From: a virus
Virus record (IMG/VR): IMGVR_UViG_3300031659_000096
Span: 1 to 23,909 of that record
DNA: 23,909 nt
Strand: one strand, 5' to 3'
Of this stretch, positions 8,202 through 18,500 are shown in pieces. The notes below the pieces were generated by a model. The model was not told the origin of the DNA, ran no database searches, and was given only the letters and a program-made list of their open reading frames with translations. The translations under genes and the position numbers were made by a program. The number at the start of each line of letters is the position of its first letter. Position 1 is the stretch's first letter.

Positions 8202-9521
8202 ATGGGATTATTAGATAACACTACGCAGCAAGCTTACTACCAAGGAAATGATCATGGTAATTACCAATTTACCTCTTTGGATGATGTAATTAATCAGTTT
8301 ATTGTTGCTTATGTAGGTGAAGACAAAACAATATCAAAAGTTAAAAGAGTAGACGTTGCGTTCCATGCCCAGAGAGCTTTGCAAGAATTATCATTCGACA
8401 CACTCAAATCTACTAAAGCACAGGAGATAACTCTTCCACCATCACTGCAAATGACACTACCACAAGATTACGTCAACTACACTAAAGTTAGTTGGGTGGA
8501 TTCTTCCGGTATAAAACACTTGTTATATCCAGCAAGTAAAACTTCTAATCCACTTCCTCTAGCCCAAGATTCTAATAATGATTATATTTTTAATCAAGCA
8601 GCGGCATTAACATCTTCTACCAATTTAATTACAAATGGGGGTTTTGACAGTAGTACTGGTTGGACGGTAGACGCAGATGCGTGGGTTATTGGTGATGCCG
8701 TAATAACTACAACAGCTGGCAACGATAACACCTACAAAAATGTATTACAAGGTAATACCACTGCTGATGGGTATATATCAATAGCCGCTGACATCGTAGA
8801 GGGAAGAAGATACAGAATAACATACGATATTGTAGTGGCTTCTACAGCTGGTCAATTTACATTAGCAAATCACACTACTATAGCTAGCACTTTAAACTCA
8901 GACCCAAGCGATAACAATGTTGACCTTATCAACGAGACTATTATTGGTACACACTCAGTTGAGTGGCTGCAGGGGCCTAACAACACAGGTAAAATTAAAC
9001 TTTGGAATGATATAGCTTTTGATGGTGTGATAGATAATATAAAGGTAGTTAGAGTTGGTGATGGAGAAGACTCTACAACTTGGTCAAACTATAAGTCTGG
9101 AACATCATCAGAAAACCAAGATGACTATCAAGATGACACTTATTGGCCATTGGATGGATCAAGATTTGGTTTGGATCCTCAACACGCTCAAGCAAACGGG
9201 TCATTTTATATAGACAATCAATCTGGTAAAATACATTTTAGCTCTAATATTAGTGGAAAAACTGTGATCTTAGATTACATAAGCGACAGCCTTGGTACGG
9301 ATGGGGAAATGCAAGTTCATAAGTTTGCTGAAGAAGCTATGTATAAATCCATAGCATATGCGATACTATCTACAAGAGCAAATGTACAGGAATACATAGT
9401 ACAAAGATATAAAAAAGAAAGGTTTGCAGCTATTAGAACAGCAAAATTAAGATTATCAAATCTTAAATTAGAAGAACTTACTCAAATTTTAAGAGGTAAA
9501 TCGAAACAAATAAAACACTAG
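8202..9521 (+). CDS. Tail connector / neck protein with inserted jelly-roll-like domain
   Basis: A 439-residue protein whose outer parts look like a neck adaptor. Residues 1-130 hold helices (YQFTSLDDVINQFIVAYVGE; VDVAFHAQRALQELSFD) and a beta segment. Residues 290-439 hold more beta strands, then a long basic helical C-terminus (EEAMYKSIAYAILSTRANVQ and on to the end). Between them, residues about 139-288, sits a Thr/Asn/Asp-rich beta region that interrupts the adaptor and looks like an independent domain (listed separately). The gene stands directly before the nozzle gene (stop 3 bases before that start), so a contact with the nozzle is likely. Tail adaptor (P22 gp4-like) function is inferred from position and helix-beta-helix layout. 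Confidence 0.62.
   Translation: MGLLDNTTQQAYYQGNDHGNYQFTSLDDVINQFIVAYVGEDKTISKVKRVDVAFHAQRALQELSFDTLKSTKAQEITLPPSLQMTLPQDYVNYTKVSWVDSSGIKHLLYPASKTSNPLPLAQDSNNDYIFNQAAALTSSTNLITNGGFDSSTGWTVDADAWVIGDAVITTTAGNDNTYKNVLQGNTTADGYISIAADIVEGRRYRITYDIVVASTAGQFTLANHTTIASTLNSDPSDNNVDLINETIIGTHSVEWLQGPNNTGKIKLWNDIAFDGVIDNIKVVRVGDGEDSTTWSNYKSGTSSENQDDYQDDTYWPLDGSRFGLDPQHAQANGSFYIDNQSGKIHFSSNISGKTVILDYISDSLGTDGEMQVHKFAEEAMYKSIAYAILSTRANVQEYIVQRYKKERFAAIRTAKLRLSNLKLEELTQILRGKSKQIKH
8616..9065 (+). other. Carbohydrate-binding-module-like domain inserted in the connector
   Basis: Residues 139-288 of the connector begin with LITNGGFDSSTGWTVDADAW, a typical entry to CBM4/9-type or galactose-binding-like jelly rolls (N-G-x-F-D, then G-W-T). 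YISIAADIVEGRRYRITYDI follows, the usual strand pair of such folds, and KLWNDIAFDGVIDNIKVVRV matches the closing strands with a G-x-I-D-N-I-x-V motif. Trp and Asn/Asp residues could contact sugar. It is a visible module boundary, but ligand binding is not shown. Confidence 0.65.
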
Positions 9522-9524
9522 TAC

Positions 9525-12500
9525 ATGTCAGAGATTAAGCATCAGTTTACGGGTGGAAAAATGAATAAGGATCTCGATGAGAGACTTGTTCCTAATGGAG
9601 AGTATAGAGACGCTATGAACATACAAGTATCGACTTCAGAAGGTTCTGATGTTGGAGCTGTTCAAAACATATTGGGAAACCAGCTTGGGTGTTCGACTGA
9701 TATAACTCCAGTGGGATCCGTTACCGTTGGATCTGTTTCAGACGAGAAAAACGATTCTTTATATTGGCTTGTTGCCGGACCTATTTTGGGGGGAACTTCC
9801 TTAGCTACTTTAACAGCTGGTGGTAATCCTTATTATGCTAAAGACATGATAATGCGGAGAACTGCTAGTGGGTGTGAACCAGTATTAGTTGATCAATGGG
9901 CTAGTATATTCTCCAATTACGATGTAGCCAATAGTACGTACTGGGCGTCGACAAACGACAATAGTATTGTTTTAAGCGATACAGCCTTCTTAGAGCACAT
10001 TCAACTAGGAATGAGCGTATATGGAATTAATTCCGATGGTACTATAACGCCTCAAACACGAACGGTGACTAATATAGGTAATTTACAGTCTATTACAACG
10101 CCATATAGTATCGGGGTTGATGCTTCTGTAACTACTACGCTAACCCAATCTACTCCAACGCCAATAACTAGATTCGTAGCAACCATTTTACCGAACGCCC
10201 AGGGAGCTTATTCTGCTGTGATGGATGTTATATTTATTCAAAACACAAATAGTATACCTGGAGGTATTCAAATTGGTGATTATATTACATCGCAAGTTGA
10301 TTATTATGGGGTATATGCAATGAGTAGCGCACAAGTTATAGCTATATTAGGTGGTGGTTTATTCCAAATAGACACCCCGCTAGCAACTACGTCGGCAACA
10401 ATCACCCCTCCCTTAACAACATTACTTGTTGGGAGTGACGGAGTTGATTACTACCCATATTATCTTGGTGTGACGGGGACAAACGGTAGCAGCACTATAG
10501 ATAGAACATCGCAACCACTCACAAACGAAATTATACTACCAACAAATTCACAGTGGCTTAATGAGATAGCTGATTTATTTTGGGATGAAAATTTAGTTGC
10601 AATAGCTAGCCCACCAACTCTTGAGGTTTCTCCAAACGTAAATTGGCCAAACGGCGGATGTATATCTCCAAGTAGTGTAAATGTACCTGTTTTAAGCAGT
10701 GGCACCCTTGTATATGATAATATATTTAGGGTGGTTGATTGTACCGCTTATGCAGCTATTATGCCATCCAGCGCTATACCACATTCTATAACTCTAACTG
10801 TACCCATCAGCGAAGGCGAATTCAACAATCAAACTATTACTCTTGATGGTCCACTTCATTTGGGTGCTGGTTTTGAATACCTACATTTCTCAAGCGACAG
10901 GGTATTAAATTTCTCCGCTTCAAGACTAATAACAGGTATCAATATAATTGATGACATGTTATTTTGGGTTGATGGTAGGGAAGACACTTCGGGCGTCAGT
11001 AAAGTAATAGGTACCGAACCAAAGAAAATAAATATAAAAAGAAGTATAAGAGGTACTGATCTTAATGGTAATCTTCACACAAAATTAATAAACGATAATA
11101 CTAGTGTCACTGGTCCTGCTTTAAAAGAAGAGCACATAACCGTTATTAGGACTGCTCCTAAAACAGCACTAAGTTTTGATCTTATAACAGATAGGGATTT
11201 GGATAAGAATTACTCTGGGATAATGAATATATGCTCCTCTAGCGGGCCTAACATATCATCATTCACAAGCACGTCTCAAAACAGGAGGGATTTTAGCTCG
11301 CTTGAAGAAGGGGATATATTCAGAACTACCATTGATACCGATATAGATGGGAATGATGCTTTTGGATTGCCAACGTGGAAGGTGGGAACAAGAGTTGTGT
11401 TAAAGGAATTTGATGAGGCCGTTACACCAGCGATCCCCTTTACTGAAAATGAATATAGGATAAAAGGAGTTATTGTTAATTGGTCTGGAAATAAAATAGT
11501 GGGTACAACAGGAGATCCTGCACAAGTTTCTATAAAAGTTACATCAATAATAGGTTTTCCACCCACAACATCAACTACCTTAAATTATGCTGTAGACACT
11601 TATTTTGAGACGGCGAAGTTGTTTGAATTTAAGTTTCCTAGATTTTCATATAGATATAAGTATAGAGACGGAGAATATTCTACATTTGCTCCTTTTACCG
11701 AAGTAGCATTTGCTCCTGGTAATTTCAATTATCACCCTACAAAAGGTTATAATTTAGGTATGACAAATACAATAACCTCTCTTATAATTAGAGGTTTTGT
11801 GACGCAGGACATACCTAGTGACGTAGTGGGGATTGATTTACTATATAAAGAAGACGCTAGCCCCAACGTATATACTATTGATACTTTAAAACCAAACGAT
11901 CAAGTGCTTTCTGGAGCTGCCTTTAATAATTGGGATAGTAACGCGTACGAAATAACACATGATACCATTCACTCTGTGGTGCCGGCTAATCAACTATTAA
12001 GACCATGGGATAATGTCCCGAGAAAAGCACTAGCTCAAGAGGTGACTGGTAATCGCATTGTATATGGAAATTACTTACAGAACTATGATTTAACCGTTAA
12101 CAATCAAGATTTTTATCCAGAGTTCTCACTTTATGTAGCTGAAACAAAAAGCGCTCCGACAGTGCGATCTATAAAATCACTTAGAGATTACCAACTAGGA
12201 GTTGTATTTACAGATGAATATGGTAGGGAGACACCTGTTATAACAAATTCAAGTGGTACTTTCAAGGTACCGAAAAGTGATGCCAACAAAAGCAATGCAC
12301 TATCAGTGGGGTTTAATGGCAATGGCCCACCTGTTGATTTAGAATACTTCAAGTTCTTTGTAAAAGAAACTTCTGGAGAGTATTACAACATGGCTATGGA
12401 TAGGTTTTTTAATGCTGATGATGGAAATTATTGGTTATCGTTTCCGTCTTCGGATAGAAATAAGATTGATGAAGATACTTTTTTAATCTTAAAGAAAGGT

Positions 12501-15500
12501 CATGACTCTAAGGAATTGGTTGGAGATAAAGCTAGATACAAAGTTCTGGCGATTGAAAACGAGGCTCCTGATTTTATCAAAACTTCTCACTACAATATTG
12601 GACAAGTAAAACAACAAGACAATAATTTGTTTTCTAGTTTAGTTAATGCCCCAACCGAGACCAAAGATTATTTTAATATTACATCTCAACCCTTCGAAAG
12701 TGGTAGTGCAAGTGATATGCATAAAATTGAAGATCCATTATACGTAGAATTTGGCTTAACGTGGTCTAGCAAAGTATCTAATAGATATCGCATTACAGAA
12801 CTAACAAAACCTGATGGAGGAAGTACTTTCAACATAAAGATTGATGGTAGCTTCGGTAGCGATGTTAACTTCATTAGTAATGGTAGTGAGATTATAGATG
12901 GTGCTGTCATTAGATTTTATAAATATCAGGTGGAAAATAAACCTATATTTGACGGTAGATTTTTTGTAAAGATACTTAATGACGAGGTGTTTAAAAAGAA
13001 TATAGCGGTGGAAGATGTTGGGGATAAGGAATATATCGTGTCGGCAGAGAAGAAGATATATTTTATGTCTGGAGATCATATCAGTAGACACAACGCGTCG
13101 GGTACAGCTGGAACTTTTGGTGCCAACGCCAATATTAATGATAGTTATGATTCTGCTGGAGCCCAAACCTTAACCAACTTCCAGCACGGATCGTCATCTT
13201 CCTCTTCAACCTCTCAAAATTGGTATTACTATGAAACTTACTTTAAGAACAAGTTTTATATAAGCCCAGCAAGTGGATCACTACATACTAAACATAGGGG
13301 GGCTGATAAGATTTTTGAAGATGTAATGTTTATAGATAGAGGTTTTACAAGCGGTAACCATGGTCACAGTGGTCCGTTTAGGTTTCAACAACTCAACAAT
13401 ACTACTAGTAGCCAGGGTATAGGTGTCAAGAATTACACTAATATTGGTCGGATGGATTTGAGTTTTGGATCAATAGAGCCAGAAGAAAATGAAAAAAGGC
13501 TGTATAATGGAAGTGGTAGTGTTGATGTTATTGCCGCGAACGGTAAATACCACACGTCAACGTGGGATGAAAACTGGGAGTCTGGTGGTGAGGGTGCTGG
13601 TTTTTGGGATTTAACTAGCACTGATAGGAAAAAATATAATCATCTAGCCCCTATTTATGATAAAATACAATCTGGGCAACAATTCCGTTGGAAAGAAGAT
13701 CCTATGCAAACTATTTATACTATAACGCAACAAGTAGATAATTATAATGTAGTGAGGTTTGATAACACAACTGAAGGGTCTTATGTTTATAATGGTGGAG
13801 ATATAAATGATTACTACGGGGAAAGAGACAGTAATGGGCTTTTGGTAAAACATGGAACTCCATATACTCTAGCATCTAATTTCCAACAAAAGAAGAGATT
13901 TTGGTTTACACCTGCAATGTCAGCCTGGGATCCAACAAACCAAGATAGCTTGGGGCCTATAACTGGTGGGGCTAAGGTGGACGTATCAGTTAGTGATTGG
14001 GGTGATCCGACAAATAATCAAACAATATTAGCTGGAACCGCAGTAACAGGTCGTCCTAATACAATAACAATTTTTGAAAGTACATTCGATAATACTTATG
14101 ATACTGTTAATGGTGTTAGGTGGCAAATAGAAGAAGGAATGATACTCACACATATTGGTATTTCTGGAACTCTAACAGCGTTAGATAAACCGGTCTTAGT
14201 TGACAGTATATTTCGTGATAATTTGGCTAACGCATCTTATATTATCAGTTTTAAAGGTTATCAAGGTACCAGTGGAGAAGTAACTATTGGTGCACTTACT
14301 AATGTTTATGTTACTGGTCAAGCGCTAGTATTTAAGCAACCAGCGATGAATGGCTTAAGTGTTAATTCAGCTAATAATATAAGCGATTTCAATAGTGGTA
14401 CAAGTGATGGAATTGGTGCAGTTGGGTATACTATGGAATTTATAGAGGTGAAGGATGGGGATAACGAATTGCCACCAAATCCAGCTATTTGGGAAACTGA
14501 ACCTAAGGAATCTACAGATTTAGATATATACTATGAGATTAGTGGTAGTAACCCTATTAACTTAAACCCGTCTACTATAAAAACAGTTCTACCCGTAGGA
14601 TCAAAAGTGTCAAGCACTAACGGTGGTGGTTCTAGTGCGTTAACAATTATAGGTAATAATTCGATTGCTGGAGATACTATTATCTTAAGCCAAGCGCTTT
14701 GTGCTAATGCGGGTGGGTGTTATGATAAAGCTGGTAATTTAATATCAGGTGTCACTCCAGGAGTTATACTGTATGTTGAGCGCCCAAGTGGAACCGGTAT
14801 TGAGGTTGAGGTTGATGAGGTATTGGAAATATCTGGAAGTGGATACTCTAGGGTTTTTAGATTGAAAAACTCTTTATACAACACAAGTTATACTTTAAAT
14901 TGGCATAACTGTTATGCTTTTGGAAATGGCGTAGAATCAAATAGGATTAGAGATACTTTTAACCTACCATTTATTACTAATGGTGTAAAAGCTTCAACAA
15001 CTTTTGAGGAAAACTATAGAGAAGAGCATCGTAAATATGGTTTAATCTACTCTGGAATATACAATTCCAATAGTGGTGTTAATAATTTAAACCAATTTAT
15101 TCAAGCGGAGAAAATAACAAAAGACATAAACCCCATATACGGTAGTATTCAAAAACTACACTCTAGATCAGCAGCTGATGGTGATTTGATAGTCCTATGT
15201 GAGGATAGGGTATTAAAAATCCTTGCAGACAAAGACGCATTGTACAACGCTGATGGGAATTCACAGTTAATAGCAAACAACAACGTATTAGGGCAAACAA
15301 TACCTTATAGTGGAGACTATGGTATATCTAAAAATCCAGAATCATTCGCATCAGAATCATATAGAGTTTACTTCACAGACAAAGTAAGAGGCGCTGTAGT
15401 GAGATTATCTAAAGATGGATTAACGCAAATATCAGATCACGGAATGAAGGATTGGTTTAGAGATAATTTGAAATTATCTACAAAACTAATTGGTAGTTAC

Positions 15501-18500
15501 GATGATAGGAATGACGAATACAATATAACCCTTGATAACAGTGTTGATAACATTCCAAAAACGGTTTCGTTTAAAGAAGATGTGAGGGGTTGGGTGAGTT
15601 TTAAATCATTCACTCCTGAAAATGGTATTAGTTGTGCCAACGAGTACTACACTTTTAACAATGGAAAGCTCTGGCAGCATAACGATGAAGATCAAGATAG
15701 GAATACATTTTATAAGGTTTATTCAGATGATGGCTTTACACCATCAAGCATTAATGTTATTTTGAATGAATCACCTGGTAGCATTAAAACATTCCACACT
15801 TTAAACTATGAGGGGTCACAATCTAAAGTAGAAACATTTACAGATTACAACACATATTTTCCGGGAACAACAGTTGTGAGCGGTAGTACATATAACAACG
15901 AATATTACAATTTAGAACCTAAAGATGGATGGAAGGTACAAAACATAAGTACTGATCAAGAAGAGGGATCAATAAATGAATTTATTGAAAAAGAAGGAAA
16001 GTGGTTTAACTACATAAAAGGAAAGGTCGGTAGTGCTACTAATACCACATTAAATGATGGAAGCATAACTAGTGGACTTGATAATGCAGATTTTTCTTTC
16101 CAAGGGTTAGGCGTGCTACCAAGCACTGCTACCACTTCCAATCTACTTGGTTGTACTGCTAATGGTTTACTCGTAAACGCTAGTGGTGTGGTTAACGATT
16201 ACTTTGGCGACGGTGTCACTGCTTATAATTATAGTTCTATAGCTACTATTGAGGATGGATCTTGTATTGCTACAGAATATGGTTGTATGGATCCTCTTGC
16301 TGATGGTGGTAATAATTGTGAATGTAATGGGAACTTTCCTAATACGGATGATGGTTCTTGTATTTATGAAGGCTGTACTACGCTTGAGTCTACAAATTAT
16401 GATTCTAACGCAAATGCAGACGATGGTAGTTGTATTCCATTTGTTTATGGTTGTACTACTATTGGTCAATTTAATTATAACGTAGCTAATAACGTAAATC
16501 AAGTATCAGCAACTGACACTAGTAATCCTTGTGTACCGGTAATACTAGGTTGTATTAACGATGCTAATGCAACAAACTTTGCTGGGATTAACAATTTAAA
16601 TGGTGTTAACCCACCAGCTAATACAGATGATGGAAATTGCGAGTATGTTTACTATGGTTGTGTTGATACGGTGGCTTGTAACTGGTTAGATCCAGCTACC
16701 CTATATGGCAATCCAGTAACAGTGCTTACCGATAATTCTTGCGTTTACTGTGGTGATACTACTGCTGACAATGAGGACGGAGCATCTTGTAATGATGGGT
16801 GTTTATATTGTCTACTTGGAACTTCGTTTGGACTAGCTTATACGGCATCACCTGACGTGGAGATTGCTCTTCAGTGGAATCACAGTGTTGATAGTACAGC
16901 TGCTAGTGTTGTTAACTATGAGATTACATATGTAAATGATACCACTAGTGTTTCAACAACAACAACTGTAGCCTACAATGGTGGTGGCGTGCCACAATAT
17001 CACACTATATCAGGATTAACACAAAGTACTACGTACTATGTTTCAATAACAGCTGTTTGTGGTTCGTCACAATCAACTACTTCAACTGTTCACACTACTA
17101 CTGGAGTAACTCCGATTTATGGATGTACTGATCCTAATGCTACAAATGAAAATCCACTCGCTAATACAGAAGATGGTTCTTGTACTTATACTGGTTGTAC
17201 AGATAATGATCCATTAACCTCTCTTAACGGGGCTACTTTCTTTAACCACCCTAATCCTGGGAGCTTCTATACAAATCCAATTCAAGCAACTATTAGTGAT
17301 GGTAGTTGTGTTACTGTTATAAATGGATGTACCGATTCCATAGCAATAAATTTTGATTCCACTGCAAATGTTGATGATAGTAGTTGTACTTATCCTACTT
17401 ATGGATGTATGGATACATCATTAAATAACGCGGGCACAGCTATTGCAGCAACAAACTATGGGGTTCAGTATAATTCACCAGTGGGCTTTGCGGCTACTAT
17501 TCCAACTGCATGTACTTACGCTATGCCTGAGTTATGGACGGGTAATGATCAAGGTACACAATCATCACTTTTAGGTGTAACTGGATGGAGGAGTGGTGGT
17601 GTCTGGGCTAATCACAGAAGACTTTGGGCTATCTGGGACGTTAGTAATGCTCCAAAAATAAAAGGCACAGTGCCAGGAGACATACAATTTGCCTACCTGC
17701 AAGGAGCTACAACTAGTAACTACCCAGGTAATATAACTAGTTTTAACAACCCTAATCATATATGGTACAGTAATGATGACACCGCTAACTGGCTCGCGAT
17801 AAGCAATTGGATTGAAGGAGATCCAATTAAACTAATAAGGATACAATATGCAAACTCAGGAAAAGTAGCGTTTACAGGATCTAGTTACTCTAATGCCGTG
17901 AATTATCCACCACAAGTTACTTCTGGTTATACTGGTGAACAGCAAGCAGCTCGATTTAGCTTTATTGACCCTAACATTCCCGCATCGGATACTCCAATTG
18001 CTACGTATAACGTTACGTTAGGTTGTAATGATGCAACTGCTAGTAATTACGTTGCTCCGATTTCCTTCTATGATGATGCCGTACAGTGTAATTACCCTTA
18101 TACGACTGGGGTTACTACTTTTACTGGCAGCACGTCTCCTTCTTTTACCACTTCTACGCAGCCAGGCGTTTTTGTTAATACTATAACCAACGTTAGCTTA
18201 ACTTATACGCCTGCCATTCCTATAAATTTAAATCCAGTTGGCTATGAGTATCAAGCACAGTACATCGCTGATGGAGCTGCTTACGGAGTTCAGGCTGATT
18301 TCACAACATTCTTCCCGGTTCAAGGATATCAAGGGGCTGGTTATAACTCTTTTTTGTTTAGTAGCAACTTAGTGTTTGGCTTATCTACAACCACAACTTT
18401 TAATCCAAGTGGAAGAATAATACATATAAGAGCTAGAGCTTTAAGCGCGTTAGCAACTGCCTCGCAAAGTGGATCTACTCCAGCTATTCCAATCGGTGGT

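Noticed and set aside
12801-13166. Minus-strand open frame of 121 residues inside the giant tail gene
   Set aside because: Antisense to a clearly coding frame, with no recognisable motif or leader.
16249-16485. Open frame of 78 residues, very hydrophobic, on the + strand inside the adhesin
   Set aside because: It is a shifted reading of the repeated GAT-GGT-TGT codons of the Cys modules; the hydrophobic look follows from T-rich codons. No leader or independent support.
16167-16502. Minus-strand open frame of 111 residues opposite the Cys modules
   Set aside because: Low-complexity Ile/Thr-rich antisense reading of the repeats; all convincing genes here are on the + strand.
16149-18089. Diversity-generating retroelement target
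   Set aside because: Variable loops in the Cys modules prompted the idea, but no reverse transcriptase or template repeat is in the window.
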